A stretch of DNA of 64,000 nucleotides from Rhodovulum visakhapatnamense (GCF_004365965.1 NZ_SOEB01000006.1:62001-126000), one strand, 5' to 3'. Shown: positions 8,397 through 18,877, counted from the stretch's first letter. Numbers and translations: made by a program. Notes: a model not told the origin generated them from the sequence alone.

Positions 8397-8921
8397 TCAT
8401 TTGCGCGGGTTGTCGCAGCCGGAGGCGCGTCGGCCCGAAGCTCCCGCCGGGTCGTCCTCGTCTTCCTCGGTGGGGGGATCGGCGGCGCGGACCAGCCGGT
8501 ATGCCGCGAAGCGGTCGGTCGGATCGAGGCTCAGCGCCTTGTCGAGATAGGCCCATCCCAGCGTCATGTCGCCGAGCCGCATATGGCAATAGGCCAGCGC
8601 GATCAGCGCCTGCAGATAGAGCCCGGGCGCGGTCTCGGGCGCGCTGAAGGCCGCGTCGGCGGGGCCGACCGCGCGCCAGTCGGCGGGGATGTTCAGCCGT
8701 CGGGCGGTCTGGGCCAGGATCGCCTCGGCCTGGGGGACGGCCTCGGCGAAGCGGTGGGTGTAGAAATAGAACCGGTAGGCCCCGAGCCGGATGTCGAGAT
8801 CGTCGGGCGCCGCCTCCAGCGCCGCCGCGACTGCCCGGGCGGTGCCCTTCGGGTCGGATCTGGCCCCGGGGGCATTGGCGAGATGGGCGAAGGCCTCGCT
8901 TGCCCGGTCTTCCAGCCGCAT
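8397..8921 (-). CDS. TPR-like protein
   Basis: A probable soluble helical-repeat protein of 174 residues and unknown partner. The start at 8921 (MRLEDRASEAF) follows an AGGAGAG site; a start 20 residues upstream is possible but less well placed. Helical pairs typical of tetratricopeptide repeats are seen at the C-terminal end: LQALIALAYCHMRLGDMTLGW then AYLDKALSLDPTDRFAAYR. The middle (APDDLDIRLGAYRFYFYTHRFAEA) looks like a further repeat. The tail is acidic, then basic. It is upstream of bfr on the same strand with about 90 bases between; a shared transcript is plausible. Confidence 0.75.
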   Translation of the reverse strand: MRLEDRASEAFAHLANAPGARSDPKGTARAVAAALEAAPDDLDIRLGAYRFYFYTHRFAEAVPQAEAILAQTARRLNIPADWRAVGPADAAFSAPETAPGLYLQALIALAYCHMRLGDMTLGWAYLDKALSLDPTDRFAAYRLVRAADPPTEEDEDDPAGASGRRASGCDNPRK

Positions 8922-9208
8922 GACGCTCTCCTCTGCGGGTTCGTCCGGTTCGAGCCAAGCGCCATTGGCGCCGAAACGCAACCGTCGCGGCGGCTGGGGA
9001 TTTGCCTGACCGCACAGGGTGGCGTAAAGCCGGGCGAACCGACCGATCCGGAGACCCCGATGCGCAGCGTTTTGCCCGTTCCGATTGTCCGTCCCGCCGG
9101 GGACGGGGGCGCTCCCGCCCGTCGGCGCCGCTGCCGCGTCGCCTCCCGCTGGGCCCGGCAGCGCGGCGTGCCGCCGCGCTGCGCCCGCGCCGGACGGAGG
9201 CCTTGCGC

Positions 9209-9610
9209 ATGATCCTGGGTATCGGCACCGATCTGGCCAATATCGAACGCATCGCCGCGACGCTGGAGCGATTCGGCGACCGGTTCCGGACCCGCGTCTT
9301 TACCGAGGCCGAGCAGGCCAAGGCCGAGCGCCGGGCCGATGCCGCGGGCACCTATGCCAAGCGCTGGGCCGCCAAGGAGGCCTGTTCGAAGGCGCTGGGC
9401 ACCGGGCTGAGAATGGGGATTTCCTGGAAGGACATGGCGGTCACCAACCTGCCGACCGGACAGCCGGTGATGCGGCTGACCGGCTGGGCGGCCGAGCGGC
9501 TGGCCGAGATGACGCCGCCCGGGCATGAGGTCATCGTCCATGTCTCGCTGACCGACGACCACCCCTGGGCGCAGGCCTTCGTGGTGATCGAGGCGCGGCC
9601 CAAGGGCTAG
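9209..9610 (+). CDS. acpS: Holo-[acyl-carrier-protein] synthase
   Basis: Transfers the phosphopantetheine arm from CoA to acyl carrier protein, activating it for fatty-acid synthesis. The ATG at 9209 is preceded by GGAGG and starts on the conserved [15 protein letters not shown]. The second signature, [16 protein letters not shown], holds the metal and catalytic Glu. 133 residues is normal. It is first in a run with lepB and rnc on the plus strand, a conserved alphaproteobacterial trio, but the whole trio is opposite in direction to pdxJ and era, its usual flanks. Confidence 0.97.
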   Translation: MILGIGTDLANIERIAATLERFGDRFRTRVFTEAEQAKAERRADAAGTYAKRWAAKEACSKALGTGLRMGISWKDMAVTNLPTGQPVMRLTGWAAERLAEMTPPGHEVIVHVSLTDDHPWAQAFVVIEARPKG

Positions 9611-9749
9611 TCGGGCCGCGTGGCCGTCGCCGGCCCCCGGATCGGGGGGCAGGGTGTCGGTCGCCTTGACAGGCCGGGCGGGCACGCCCATGAAGCGGGG
9701 GCATTTCCGGCGCCGTCTCTCGGCGCGGCTACAAGGCAGGACCGGGCGA

Positions 9750-10541
9750 ATGGCGAAGACGGACGAAAAGGCGGGCGGCGGTCTCTGGGAGACGGTCAAG
9801 ACGATCTTCTGGGCGCTGCTGATCGCGGGCATCTTCCGCACGCTGTTCTTTCAGCCGTTCTGGATCCCGTCGGGCAGCATGAAGGACACGCTGCTGATCG
9901 GCGATTTCCTCTTCGTCAACAAGATGGCCTATGGCTATTCGCGCTATTCCTGCCCGTTCGGGCTTTGCCCCTTCTCGGGCCGCATCATGGGCTCGGAACC
10001 CGAGCGCGGCGACGTGGTCGTCTTCCGCCACCCGGTCAGCAATTCGGATTACATCAAGCGGCTGATCGGCCTGCCGGGCGATACCGTGCAGATGCGCGAC
10101 GGCGTGCTTTACATCAACGGCGAGGCGGTCAAGGTCGAACCCGCCGGGATCTTCAAGGAGCCCTACGAAAAGCAGGGGCCGATGGGCTATTACCCGGAAT
10201 GCGAGAACGCGCCGGTCGGCATCGGCGGCACCTGCATGAAGGGCCGCTCGATCGAGACGCTGCCCAATGGCGTGAGCCACGCTGTGCTGAACATCACCGC
10301 TAACGGCGCGCGCGACACGACGCCGGTCTTTACCGTCCCCGAAGGCGAATATTTCGTCCTCGGCGACAACCGCGACAACAGCCGCGACAGCCGCTATGCT
10401 CAGGCCAATGGCGGCGTCGGCTTCGTGCCCGCCGAAAACCTGATCGGCCGGGCCGACCGGATCATGTTCTCGTCGGCCGGGCGGTCGCTGTTCTTCATCT
10501 GGACCTGGCGCCCCGACCGGTTCTTCAAGGCAATCGACTGA
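9750..10541 (+). CDS. lepB: Signal peptidase I
   Basis: Membrane-bound serine protease that removes signal peptides from exported proteins. With the start at 9750 (MAKTDEK) the protein has 263 residues; a GTG 32 codons upstream is possible but would add a basic extension with no family support. One membrane segment is seen at about residues 14-33. Catalytic Ser is S43 in PSGSMKDTL and the general-base Lys is K103 in [23 protein letters not shown] (box E) is near residue 208. The next gene starts 2 bases after its stop, so lepB and rnc are co-transcribed. Confidence 0.97.
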   Translation: MAKTDEKAGGGLWETVKTIFWALLIAGIFRTLFFQPFWIPSGSMKDTLLIGDFLFVNKMAYGYSRYSCPFGLCPFSGRIMGSEPERGDVVVFRHPVSNSDYIKRLIGLPGDTVQMRDGVLYINGEAVKVEPAGIFKEPYEKQGPMGYYPECENAPVGIGGTCMKGRSIETLPNGVSHAVLNITANGARDTTPVFTVPEGEYFVLGDNRDNSRDSRYAQANGGVGFVPAENLIGRADRIMFSSAGRSLFFIWTWRPDRFFKAID

Positions 10542-10543
10542 CC

Positions 10544-11224
10544 GTGAAACTCGCCGCCGATCTGGTCGCCTTCTCGAAGCGGCTGGGCCATGACTTCGCC
10601 CGGCCCGAGCTTTTGCTGCGCGCCGTCACCCATTCCTCGCTGTCGAGCCCGACCCGCCCCGACAACCAGCGGCTGGAATTCCTGGGCGACCGGGTGCTGG
10701 GGCTGGTGATGGCCGAGGCGCTGCTGAAGGCCGACCGGGCCGCCTCGGAGGGCCAGCTTGCGCCGCGCTTCAACGCGCTGGTGCGCCGCGAGACCTGCGC
10801 CGATGTCGCCCGGGAGATCGGGCTGGGCGATGTGCTGAAGCTCGGCCGGTCCGAGATGATGTCGGGCGGGCGCCGCAAGGAGGCGCTGCTGGCGGATGCG
10901 ATGGAGGCGGTGATCGCAGCGGTCTATCGCGACGCCGGGTTCGAGATCGCGCGCGACATGGTGCTGCGGCTCTGGGGCGCGCGGATCGACAAGGTCAAGC
11001 CGGATGCGCGCGATGCCAAGACCGCGCTGCAGGAATGGGCGCAGGCGCGCGGGCTGCAGCCGCCGCTTTATGTCGAGATCGCCCGCGAAGGCCCCGACCA
11101 CGCGCCGGTCTTCACCATTGCGGCCCGGCTTGAAACCGGCGAAGAGGCCCGGGCCACCGCCGGTGCCAAGCGCCAGGCCGAACAGGCTGCGGCGGCGGCC
11201 TTGCTGAAGGCCCTGCGAACCTAG
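10544..11224 (+). CDS. rnc: Ribonuclease III
   Basis: Cuts double-stranded RNA, processing rRNA precursors and some mRNAs. It starts with GTG two bases after the lepB stop. The signature [16 protein letters not shown] (about residues 43-58) and [13 protein letters not shown] carry the catalytic acidic residues, and a double-stranded RNA-binding domain begins near residue 150 ([18 protein letters not shown]). The 226-residue length is standard. era, which normally follows, is absent from this side. Confidence 0.97.
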   Translation: MKLAADLVAFSKRLGHDFARPELLLRAVTHSSLSSPTRPDNQRLEFLGDRVLGLVMAEALLKADRAASEGQLAPRFNALVRRETCADVAREIGLGDVLKLGRSEMMSGGRRKEALLADAMEAVIAAVYRDAGFEIARDMVLRLWGARIDKVKPDARDAKTALQEWAQARGLQPPLYVEIAREGPDHAPVFTIAARLETGEEARATAGAKRQAEQAAAAALLKALRT

Positions 11225-11272
11225 CGAGGCGCGGGCCCGTCGGGACCCGAACCGGGGCGAAAGCGACAGGGC

Positions 11273-11295
11273 CGCCCGGCCTGCGCAGCCGGGCG
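11273..11295. terminator. Hairpin between convergent rnc and pdxJ
   Basis: A perfect 8-bp inverted repeat (CGCCCGGC / GCCGGGCG) with a 7-nt loop lies between the rnc and pdxJ stop codons. There is no T-tract on either strand. It could act as a weak bidirectional terminator or only protect 3' ends. Confidence 0.35.
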
Positions 11296-11302
11296 CGAGC
11301 GT

Positions 11303-12055
11303 CTAGCCCCGAGCGGCCTGCATTCGCGTACGCATTCCGGCAATCGAGGCCTCGAGGCCGAGGAAGATTGCCTCGCCGATCAGGAAATGCCCGATGTTCA
11401 GTTCGCGGATCTCGGGCAGGACGGCAATCGGCGCCACGGTGTCGTAGGTCAGCCCGTGACCCGCATGGACCTCGAGCCCCAGACCCTGCGCATGCGTCGC
11501 CATGGCGGCGAGACGCGCCAGTTCGGCGTCGCGGGCCTCGAACCGGCCCTCGTGGTGCAGGTCGCAATAGGCGCCGGTATGCAGCTCGACCACCGCCGCG
11601 CCGACCCGCGCCGCGGCCTCGACCTGGGCGGCATCGGCGCCGATGAACAGCGACACCCGGCAGCCCGCCTCGGCCAGCGGCGCGATGAACCGGGCCAGCC
11701 GCGTCTCGTCTCCGGCGACGTCGAGCCCGCCTTCGGTGGTGCGTTCCTCGCGCCGTTCGGGCACCAGGCAGACCGCATGCGGGCGGTGCCGGAGCGCGAT
11801 CGCCTGCATCTCGTCGGTGGCCGCCATCTCGAGGTTCAGGGGCACCCGCAGCGCCGCCATCAGGCCGTCGATATCGGCGTCAGAGATATGCCGCCGATCC
11901 TCGCGCAGATGCGCGGTGATGCCGTCGGCGCCGGCCGCCTCGGCCAGTTGCGCCGCCCGGACCGGGTCGGGATAGGCCGAGCCGCGGGCGTTTCGCACCG
12001 TGGCCACATGGTCGATGTTGACGCCGAGCCGAAGCGCGTTGCCGGTCGCTGCCAT
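11303..12055 (-). CDS. pdxJ: Pyridoxine 5'-phosphate synthase
   Basis: Condenses 1-deoxyxylulose 5-phosphate with 3-amino-2-oxopropyl phosphate, the ring-closing step of the DXP-dependent vitamin B6 pathway. The start at 12055 follows GAGGAGAG and gives 250 residues on the conserved [17 protein letters not shown]. Further family segments: [22 protein letters not shown], and [10 protein letters not shown] near the end. It follows the DUF2062 gene on the minus strand. acpS would be its usual downstream partner; here acpS is in the inverted block. Confidence 0.97.
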   Translation of the reverse strand: MAATGNALRLGVNIDHVATVRNARGSAYPDPVRAAQLAEAAGADGITAHLREDRRHISDADIDGLMAALRVPLNLEMAATDEMQAIALRHRPHAVCLVPERREERTTEGGLDVAGDETRLARFIAPLAEAGCRVSLFIGADAAQVEAAARVGAAVVELHTGAYCDLHHEGRFEARDAELARLAAMATHAQGLGLEVHAGHGLTYDTVAPIAVLPEIRELNIGHFLIGEAIFLGLEASIAGMRTRMQAARG

Positions 12056-12108
12056 ATCGTTTCTCTCCTCTGGGGCGCGCCTGGCCTGCGTCAGGTGGGG
12101 CAGGGGCG

Positions 12109-12756
12109 TCAGCCCCGGTCTTCCGCCTTGACCGCGGCGGCCGCGCGCAGCTCGCTCAGTTTCTTCTTCAGCCGCCCGCGGCGGCGGTTCTGATACGCAG
12201 TCAGCACCGGAACGCTGACATAGTACGAGATCAGCCCGGCGACCACACCGAGGATGCAGCCGCCCACCATGTAGGGCAGGAACACCTCGTGATAGAAGGT
12301 CGACAGCCGCGCCCAGTGCGGCACCGCATCGGTGAAAAGCGCGATCAGGTTGCTTTTGAGATCGAGCGCGGCGCCGGTGAACTTGGCCACGAGCGTCTCG
12401 TCGACATTCTCGTCGAAGCGGGTGCCCAGGAGGAAGTGCCCCAGCTTCAGCGACGCCACCCCGATCGGCACATAGGTCAGCGGATTGCCGACCAGCGTCG
12501 ACAGAAGGCTGGCCAGGATGTTGCCCCGCATCGCCTTGGCCAGCACCGCGGCGATCACGAAATGCAGGCCGTAGAACGGGGTGAAGGTCGCGAAGACGCC
12601 CGCAAAGATGCCGCGGCCGATCTTGTTCGGCGTGTCGGGCAGGCGGCGCAGGCGGTGCGAGATGTAATAGGCCGCCCGTCCCCATCCGCCGCGCGGATAC
12701 ACGCTGTCGAGCAGGATCTTGCCGACGCTTCGTCTGTCGCGGCGCTTGAATACCAA
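12109..12756 (-). CDS. DUF2062 membrane protein
   Basis: A 215-residue integral membrane protein with the DUF2062 domain, biochemical role unknown. The family signature is seen around residues 38-80: [20 protein letters not shown] followed by a hydrophobic helix, then [15 protein letters not shown] second pair of hydrophobic segments lies at about 145-175. A long basic tail ends the protein. Its position between rel and pdxJ is conserved in Rhodobacterales, and it is probably part of the rpoZ-rel transcript. Confidence 0.85.
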   Translation of the reverse strand: MVFKRRDRRSVGKILLDSVYPRGGWGRAAYYISHRLRRLPDTPNKIGRGIFAGVFATFTPFYGLHFVIAAVLAKAMRGNILASLLSTLVGNPLTYVPIGVASLKLGHFLLGTRFDENVDETLVAKFTGAALDLKSNLIALFTDAVPHWARLSTFYHEVFLPYMVGGCILGVVAGLISYYVSVPVLTAYQNRRRGRLKKKLSELRAAAAVKAEDRG

Positions 12757-12785
12757 GCCTTGGGTCCTTTCCGGCGGGTGGCCCC

Positions 12786-14903
12786 TTACATCGCGCGTTC
12801 GGGGTTTCGGTATCTCTCTATCTCGGCCACGTCGCTTTCGGCCTCAAGGGCGGTCATCACGGTGTGAAGATGTTCGACGTCCCGCAGATCCACTTGAACA
12901 AGCAAGCGGTAAAAATCGGGCTTCTTGTCGACGAATTCGAGATCCGAGATATTGGCCTTCTGTTCGCCGATCAGGGTGCAGATCCGGCCGAGCACGCCGG
13001 CATCGTTGCGGATTGTCAGCAGGAAGCCCACGTTATGCACCGCCGGGTGCTTGCCCGAATGCCAGTGCAGATCGACCCAGCGGTCGGGCTGTTCCTCGAA
13101 TTTCTCCAGCACCGGGCAGTCGATCGCATGCACGATCACCCCCCGGCCGCGATAGGTGATACCGACGATCCGTTCGCCCGGGACCGGCTGGCAGCAGGGC
13201 GCACGGGTGAAGGATTCGTCCGGGCTCAGGCCGATCACCGCGCGGGTGGCGTCGATCTCGTCGCCGGTGGTGTTGGCAAGCTCGGGGTACAGCGCCTCGA
13301 CCACGTCCTGGGCGCGCAGCTCGGCCGAGCCGAGCCGGGCCAGCAGCTCGGCCGAACTGGAAAGCCCGAAGGTCTTGGCCGCCGTCCGAAGCGCCTTGTC
13401 GGTGGCCTTCTTGCCCAGATGTTCGAAGGCGACCCGCGCCAGTTCGCGCCCCAGCTTGATATACCGCTCGCGGTCTTCCTCGCGCAGCGACTTGCGGATC
13501 GCGGCCTTGGCGCGGCCGGTGACCACGATATCGATCCAGGTCGCCTGCGGGCGCTGGCCCTCGGCGGTGATGATCTCGACCGACTGGCCGTTCTTCAGCC
13601 GGGTCCACAGCGGCACGCGGATGCCATCGACCTTGGCGCCGACGCAGCTGTCGCCGATCCGGGTGTGGATCGCATAGGCGTAATCCAGCGGCGTGGCGCC
13701 CCGGGGCAGCTTGACCACATCGCCCTTGGGCGAGAAGCAGAACACCTGATCGGAATACATCTCGAGCTTCACATGCTCGAGAAACTCGTCATGGTCCTCG
13801 GTCTCGAACCGCTCGGTCAGCGAGGCGAGCCATTTGGCCGGATCGACCGCGAAGGGGTTCGAGGCCCGGACGCCATCTCGATAGGACCAGTGCGCGGCCA
13901 CGCCCGATTCCGCCACCTCGTGCATCTGCCGGGTGCGGATCTGCACCTCGACCCGCTTGCCGTCGCGCCCCGACACGGTGGTCTGGATCGACCGGTAGCC
14001 GTTCGACTTCGGCTGGCTGATATAGTCCTTGAACCGCCCCGGCACCGCGCGCCAGCGCTGGTGGATCGCCCCCAGCACCCGGTAGCAGTCGCCTTCGGTC
14101 TGGGTGATCACGCGAAAGCCGTAGATGTCCGACAGCCGCGAGAAGCCCTGGCCCTTCTCTTCCATCTTGCGCCAGATCGAATAGGGCTTCTTGGCCCGGC
14201 CGAAGACATCGGCCTCGATCCCCTCGCGGTCCAGTTCCTTGCGGATGTCCTGGGTGATCTGCTGGATCACGTCGCCGGATTCGCGCTGGAGCGTGATGAA
14301 ACGGCGGATGATCGAGTTGCGCGCCTCGGGGTTCAGCACCCGGAAGGCCAGGTCCTCCAGCTCCTCGCGCATCCACTGCATGCCCATCCGGCCGGCAAGC
14401 GGCGCATAGATGTCCATGGTCTCGTGGCTCTTGCGGACCTGCTTTTCGGGCGGCAGCGACTTGATCGTGCGCATGTTGTGCAGCCGGTCCGCCAGCTTGA
14501 CGAGGATGACCCGCAGGTCCTTCGACATCGCCATGAAGAGCTTGCGGAAGTTCTCGGCCTGCTTGGTCTCGTTCGAGGCAAGCTGCAGGTTGGTCAGCTT
14601 GGTCACCCCGTCGACCAACTCGGCCACCTCGCGGCCGAACAGGCGCTCGATCTCCGAGAAGGTCGACTTGGTATCCTCGATGGTGTCATGCAGCAACGCG
14701 GTGACGATGGCCGCATCGTCCAGCCGCTGTTCGGTCAGGATCGCGGCGACCGCGACCGGATGCATGAAATATTCCTCGCCCGACCGGCGCAGCTGGCCGG
14801 CATGCATCTCGCGCCCATAGGCATAGGCGCGGCGGATCAGGTCTTCGTCCGTGCGGGGGTTGTAGTTGTGGACCAGCGAGATCAGGTCTTCGACGTCGAT
14901 CAT
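12786..14903 (-). CDS. rel: Bifunctional (p)ppGpp synthetase/hydrolase
   Basis: Makes and degrades the stringent-response alarmone (p)ppGpp. The preferred start ([16 protein letters not shown], 14903) gives 705 residues; a TTG start 13 codons upstream is possible. Order of domains: HD hydrolase with H72-D73 (LLHDTIEDT), synthetase with [19 protein letters not shown] domain near residue 400, and a C-terminal ACT domain ending near EIERYR. The intact HD pair and the RFKD form of the synthetase loop fit a bifunctional Rel/SpoT as usual in alphaproteobacteria, not a monofunctional RelA. rpoZ lies directly upstream. Confidence 0.96.
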   Translation of the reverse strand: MIDVEDLISLVHNYNPRTDEDLIRRAYAYGREMHAGQLRRSGEEYFMHPVAVAAILTEQRLDDAAIVTALLHDTIEDTKSTFSEIERLFGREVAELVDGVTKLTNLQLASNETKQAENFRKLFMAMSKDLRVILVKLADRLHNMRTIKSLPPEKQVRKSHETMDIYAPLAGRMGMQWMREELEDLAFRVLNPEARNSIIRRFITLQRESGDVIQQITQDIRKELDREGIEADVFGRAKKPYSIWRKMEEKGQGFSRLSDIYGFRVITQTEGDCYRVLGAIHQRWRAVPGRFKDYISQPKSNGYRSIQTTVSGRDGKRVEVQIRTRQMHEVAESGVAAHWSYRDGVRASNPFAVDPAKWLASLTERFETEDHDEFLEHVKLEMYSDQVFCFSPKGDVVKLPRGATPLDYAYAIHTRIGDSCVGAKVDGIRVPLWTRLKNGQSVEIITAEGQRPQATWIDIVVTGRAKAAIRKSLREEDRERYIKLGRELARVAFEHLGKKATDKALRTAAKTFGLSSSAELLARLGSAELRAQDVVEALYPELANTTGDEIDATRAVIGLSPDESFTRAPCCQPVPGERIVGITYRGRGVIVHAIDCPVLEKFEEQPDRWVDLHWHSGKHPAVHNVGFLLTIRNDAGVLGRICTLIGEQKANISDLEFVDKKPDFYRLLVQVDLRDVEHLHTVMTALEAESDVAEIERYRNPERAM

Positions 14904-14964
14904 CTGGTCGCCATCTTGAAGGGGGGCGCGCCGGATCGCCAAATCCGTCCGCGCCCCGGCCGTC

Positions 14965-15330
14965 CTACTTTTGACCCTGTGCTTCCATCAGCGCGCGCAG
15001 GAGCTTTTCTTCCGACATGTCGTCGTCCGACGGGCGGTCGGGTTCGCTGACCGCGCCGCTGCCCATCAAAAGCGCCATCGAATCCTCTTCGGGTTCGTCG
15101 ACCTCGATCTGGGTCTGGTGCGCCTCGATCATCCGCTCGCGCAGATCGTCGGCCGACTGGGTTTCCTCGGCGATTTCGCGCAGCGCCACCACCGGGTTCT
15201 TGTCGTTGTCGCGGTCCACGGTGAGGCTCGCACCCGAAGCGACTTCGCGGGCGCGATGGGCGGCAAGCATCACCAGCTCGAACCGGTTCGGTACCTTGTC
15301 GACACAATCTTCGACCGTCACGCGGGCCAT
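14965..15330 (-). CDS. rpoZ: RNA polymerase omega subunit
   Basis: Small subunit that helps assemble RNA polymerase. It begins [20 protein letters not shown], with [10 protein letters not shown] and [12 protein letters not shown], the conserved omega core. At 121 residues it has a long acidic tail (residues 75-121), common in Rhodobacterales. It is immediately upstream of rel, a widely conserved arrangement tying RNA polymerase to the alarmone pathway. The stop is 61 bases from the rel start. Confidence 0.96.
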   Translation of the reverse strand: MARVTVEDCVDKVPNRFELVMLAAHRAREVASGASLTVDRDNDKNPVVALREIAEETQSADDLRERMIEAHQTQIEVDEPEEDSMALLMGSGAVSEPDRPSDDDMSEEKLLRALMEAQGQK

Positions 15331-15367
15331 GGGTCTCTCCGCTCCATTGGAAAGTTGAAGCCCCTAT

Positions 15368-16006
15368 CTATTGGGTTGGATAGGTCTTGACAAGAGCGGA
15401 TACACCTGTCCAAGGGCCGGAAACCGGGGAAATCCGTCCGATTTCGGCCTCTGGCAGGGCGGTTAGCAGCTCTGCCGCGGTCCGGTCCAGCACCGGGTGA
15501 CGCCAGTCCGGCGCGATTTCGGCGAGCGGTACCAGCACGAACCCCCGATCCTGAATCCTCGGATGGGGAAGGATCGCCCGGGCCGGCGCCTCGCGTGCCT
15601 GCGCCTCGGGCGACAGCGCCATCCAGCGCGCCTGGGTGGCGGCATCGGGCAGCACCGCGCCGCCGAGATCGAGCAGATCGAGATCGAGCGTCCGCGGCGC
15701 CCAGCGGGTATGGCGTTCGCGGCCGAACCGGGCCTCGATCGCGTGCAGCCGGGCCAGCAGGGCCGGGGCCTCAAGGTCGGTCGCGATCTCTACAACTGCG
15801 TTCACGAAATCGGGGCCAGACCCTTCGGGCACGCTGGGCGTGTGGTAAAATCGGCTGATCCTTGCGACGTGCACCGATTCGCTGTCCAGCGCGACGAGGC
15901 CCGCGGCCAGGGTCGATTCAGGCGAACCTCCGCCGAAAGCGACATTGCCGCCGAGGGCAACCAGTCCTTTTGGCCGGGACGGGGTTGATTTTTCTGGTTG
16001 CGGCAT
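15368..16006 (-). CDS. folK: 6-hydroxymethyl-7,8-dihydropterin pyrophosphokinase (HPPK)
   Basis: Transfers pyrophosphate from ATP to 6-hydroxymethyl-dihydropterin in folate synthesis. The signature RHTRWAPRTLDLDLL (with the two metal-binding Asp residues) is clear at about residues 98-112. LVALGGNVAFG near residue 15 is the N-terminal substrate loop, and ILPHPRIQDRGFVLVPLAEI follows. 212 residues, slightly long at the N-terminus. It is divergent from the NYN gene; rpoZ lies 37 bases downstream. Confidence 0.95.
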   Translation of the reverse strand: MPQPEKSTPSRPKGLVALGGNVAFGGGSPESTLAAGLVALDSESVHVARISRFYHTPSVPEGSGPDFVNAVVEIATDLEAPALLARLHAIEARFGRERHTRWAPRTLDLDLLDLGGAVLPDAATQARWMALSPEAQAREAPARAILPHPRIQDRGFVLVPLAEIAPDWRHPVLDRTAAELLTALPEAEIGRISPVSGPWTGVSALVKTYPTQ

Positions 16007-16123
16007 AGGGTGCTATCCTTACATGTTCATCGGCAGCCCGCAGGACTACGTTTTTCAAGCACGCGCCTTACCACGTTCCACTCTCGGCGTTCGTCCGGCG
16101 GGCGCTGACCAGAAGGACCAACG

Positions 16124-16696
16124 ATGTTTTACAGAGACGAGCGCTTGGCGCTGTTCATTGATGGATCGAACCTTTATGCGGCCGCAAAGGCACTTGGCTT
16201 CGACATCGACTACAAGCTCCTGAGACAGGAATTCATGCGCCGCGGCAAATTGCTGCGGGCGTTCTACTACACCGCCCTGCTCGAGAACGACGATTACTCT
16301 CCGATCCGGCCGCTTGTCGACTGGCTGAACTACAACGGCTTCACCATGGTGACGAAGCCCGCGAAGGAATACACCGACAGCCAGGGCCGCCGGAAGGTCA
16401 AGGGCAACATGGATATCGAACTGACCGTCGATGCCATGGAGCTGGCCCCCCGGGTCGATCACATCGTCCTGTTTTCGGGCGATGGCGACTTCAAGCCCCT
16501 GATCGAGAGCCTGCAACGCCAGGGAGTCCGGGTCTCGGTCGTGTCGACCATCCGCAGCCAGCCTCCGATGATCGCCGACGAATTGCGTCGCCAGGCGGAC
16601 AATTTCATCGAGCTGGACGAACTGAAAGAGGTGATCGGCCGTCCGCCGCGCGAACCCCGCGCCGAGCCCCGGTCGGAACTGGCCCAGAACGACTGA
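16124..16696 (+). CDS. NYN domain protein (LabA/DUF88 family)
   Basis: A predicted PIN-like ribonuclease of unknown target. The 190 residues hold the NYN/LabA core: LFIDGSNLYAAAKALG at residue 8, NMDIELTVDAM at about 90, and IVLFSGDGDFKPLIESL at about 105. The Asp residues in these three motifs form the expected metal-binding pocket. The tail is Pro/Arg/Glu rich. No toxin or antitoxin partner is adjacent, so a housekeeping RNA-turnover role seems likelier than a toxin. It is divergent from folK. Confidence 0.88.
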   Translation: MFYRDERLALFIDGSNLYAAAKALGFDIDYKLLRQEFMRRGKLLRAFYYTALLENDDYSPIRPLVDWLNYNGFTMVTKPAKEYTDSQGRRKVKGNMDIELTVDAMELAPRVDHIVLFSGDGDFKPLIESLQRQGVRVSVVSTIRSQPPMIADELRRQADNFIELDELKEVIGRPPREPRAEPRSELAQND

Positions 16697-16801
16697 CCCC
16701 TGACCGCCCGCGGGGCCCCTGTCTCGTCCCCCTCTTCGTGACCCGGTTCCGTGCTCGCAGCGTGCTTGAAAGACGGGCGTCGCATCTCATTTGATGAGGC
16801 G

Positions 16802-17248
16802 ATGCCCGTCACCGCCGTCACCCTTCAGCTTGTCACGCTTTTTGCCGCGGCCTTCGGGGCCGCGACGATCCTGCCATTCCAGTCCGAGGTGGTTTTCGTC
16901 GGGCTGCAACTGGCCGGGCAGATCGGCATCGGCTGGTTGATCCTGGTGGCCAGCATCGGCAATGTGCTGGGGGCCGTGGTGAACTACGTGCTCGGCCGCG
17001 GCATCGAGAGGTTCCGCCACCGCCGCTGGTTTCCCGCCAGCGAGGCGCAGCTTGCCCGGGCGCAACGCTGGTACGGGCGCTGGGGCGTCTGGTCGCTTCT
17101 GCTGAGCTGGGCGCCCTTCGGCGATGCCTTTACCGTGGTCGCGGGCATGATGCGCACGCCGGTCTGGCTGTTCGTGCTGCTGGTCACGCTGGCCAAGACC
17201 GGGCGATATGCCGCGCTTGCCTGGGCCACCGCGGCGGCCTCTGGCTGA
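16802..17248 (+). CDS. YqaA-like small DedA-family membrane protein
   Basis: An integral inner-membrane protein, possibly a lipid flippase or transporter-like protein; the substrate is unknown. The start at 16802 ([11 protein letters not shown]) follows GATGAGG. A GTG 17 codons upstream is possible but would place polar residues before the first helix. 148 residues with hydrophobic segments near 8-30, 38-60, 93-118 and 120-145. [17 protein letters not shown] and [19 protein letters not shown] match the YqaA subgroup with its proline- and glycine-containing half-helices. ispH follows 64 bases downstream. Confidence 0.8.
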   Translation: MPVTAVTLQLVTLFAAAFGAATILPFQSEVVFVGLQLAGQIGIGWLILVASIGNVLGAVVNYVLGRGIERFRHRRWFPASEAQLARAQRWYGRWGVWSLLLSWAPFGDAFTVVAGMMRTPVWLFVLLVTLAKTGRYAALAWATAAASG

Positions 17249-17312
17249 GCCCCGGACTTTACGCGCGGCCTTGCCGGGTTTACCTCTGACAGTCGAACAG
17301 GAGACAGAGCCC

Positions 17313-18263
17313 ATGACCAAGCCCCCGCTGACTCTCTATCTTGCCGCCCCCCGGGGCTTCTGTGCCGGTGTCGATCGCGCGATCAAGATCGTCGAGGCCG
17401 CTCTTGGGAAATGGGGCGCCCCGGTCTATGTCCGTCACGAGATCGTCCACAACAAGTTCGTGGTCGACCGGCTGCGCGACATGGGTGCCGTCTTTGTCGA
17501 GGACCTGGACGACTGCCCGCCCGACCGGCCGGTGATCTTCTCGGCCCATGGCGTGCCGAAGGCGGTGCCCGCCGAGGCCGAGCGCCGCGCGATGGTCTAT
17601 GTCGACGCGACCTGCCCGCTTGTGTCCAAGGTCCATCTCGAGGCTCAGCGCCATCACGAGAACGGCAAGCAGATGGTGATGATCGGCCATCGCGGTCACC
17701 CCGAGACCATCGGCACCATGGGCCAGCTGCCCGAGGGCGAGGTTCTGCTGATCGAGACCGCCGACGAGGTCGCGGGTCTCGAGGTGCGCGATCCCGACCA
17801 GCTGGCCTACATCACCCAGACCACGCTGTCGATCGACGACACCGTGGGCGTGGTCGCGGCGCTGAAGGCGCGGTTCCCGAATATCGAGGGGCCGCACAAG
17901 GAAGACATCTGCTACGCCACCACCAACCGCCAGGGCGCGGTCAAGACGGTGGCGCCCAAGGTGCAGGCGCTGCTGGTGGTCGGCGCGCCGAACTCGTCGA
18001 ATTCGCGCCGTCTGGTCGAGGTCGCCGCCAATGCGGGTTGCGACTACGCGCAACTGGTGCAGCGCGCCGCCGATATCGACTGGCGCGCGCTCGAGGGCGT
18101 CTCGGCCCTCGGACTGACCGCCGGGGCCTCGGCCCCCGACGTGCTGATCGAGGAAGTGGTACAGGCGTTCCGCGACCGGTTCGACCTGAGTGTCGAAGAG
18201 GTCGTGACCGCCGACGAGACCATCGAGTTCCGCCTGCCGCGCATCGTGCGCGAGCTGGCCTGA
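17313..18263 (+). CDS. ispH: 4-hydroxy-3-methylbut-2-enyl diphosphate reductase
   Basis: Last enzyme of the MEP isoprenoid pathway, an iron-sulfur protein producing IPP and DMAPP. The start at 17313 follows CAGGAGACAG and gives 316 residues. The cluster Cys residues are seen in [11 protein letters not shown] (C-terminal side of beta 1), in [11 protein letters not shown] and in [19 protein letters not shown] and IGHRGHPE hold catalytic residues of the family. Its stop overlaps the next start (TGATG), so it is translationally coupled to the LysE gene. Confidence 0.97.
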   Translation: MTKPPLTLYLAAPRGFCAGVDRAIKIVEAALGKWGAPVYVRHEIVHNKFVVDRLRDMGAVFVEDLDDCPPDRPVIFSAHGVPKAVPAEAERRAMVYVDATCPLVSKVHLEAQRHHENGKQMVMIGHRGHPETIGTMGQLPEGEVLLIETADEVAGLEVRDPDQLAYITQTTLSIDDTVGVVAALKARFPNIEGPHKEDICYATTNRQGAVKTVAPKVQALLVVGAPNSSNSRRLVEVAANAGCDYAQLVQRAADIDWRALEGVSALGLTAGASAPDVLIEEVVQAFRDRFDLSVEEVVTADETIEFRLPRIVRELA

Positions 18264-18877
18264 TGCTCTCGGCGCAGTTCCTGCTGACCGCGCTGGTGGT
18301 GGTTCTGGCCCCGGGCACGGGCGTCGTCTACACGCTGATGATGTCGTTGGGTCAGGGGCGCCGGGCTGCGCTGCCTGCCGCGCTGGGCTGCACCCTCGGC
18401 ATCGTGCCGCATCTGGCCGCCGCCATGCTGGGGCTGGCGGCGCTTCTGCATTCCTCGGCGGTTCTCTTTCAGATCGTCAAGTTCGCGGGCGTCGCCTATC
18501 TGCTGTATCTGGCCTGGCAGGCCGTGCGGCAGGGCGGCGCGCTGCAGATCGGCGAACGGGCCGGGCGCGACGGCTTTTTCCGCATCGCCCTGCGCGGCGC
18601 GCTGATCAACATTCTCAATCCCAAGCTCTCGATCTTCTTCCTGGCGCTCTTGCCGCCCTTCCTGTCGGGCAATCCGGCCACGGCTACCGCCGAGATGCTG
18701 GCGCTGGGCGGGATCTTCATGGGCCTGACGCTGGCGGTCTTTCTGGGCTACGGGCTGTTCGCCGCCGCCGCCCGCGACCGGCTGCTGGCCAGTGCCCGGG
18801 TCATGGCCTGGATGAACCGGGGCTTTGCCGCCGTCTTCGCCGGGCTCGGCCTGAAACTGGCCTTCGAGAAAGCATGA
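18263..18877 (+). CDS. LysE/RhtB-family amino-acid exporter
   Basis: A probable inner-membrane exporter of amino acids or analogues. 204 residues, with hydrophobic helices near 5-25, 38-60, 68-88, 112-135, 146-170 and 182-202. Family features are the N-terminal PGTGVVYTLMMSLGQGRRAAL and, in the middle, NPKLSIFFLALLPPF. The ATG overlaps the ispH stop. The substrate cannot be deduced. The gene overlaps the following DUF3429 gene by 4 bases, giving an ispH-lysE-DUF3429-methyltransferase run. Confidence 0.88.
   Translation: MLSAQFLLTALVVVLAPGTGVVYTLMMSLGQGRRAALPAALGCTLGIVPHLAAAMLGLAALLHSSAVLFQIVKFAGVAYLLYLAWQAVRQGGALQIGERAGRDGFFRIALRGALINILNPKLSIFFLALLPPFLSGNPATATAEMLALGGIFMGLTLAVFLGYGLFAAAARDRLLASARVMAWMNRGFAAVFAGLGLKLAFEKA

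Noticed and set aside
9060-9212. 50-codon Arg-rich frame just upstream of acpS, with a GGAGA site
   Set aside because: Composition is random for GC-rich DNA and it overlaps the acpS start; no evidence for a leader peptide.
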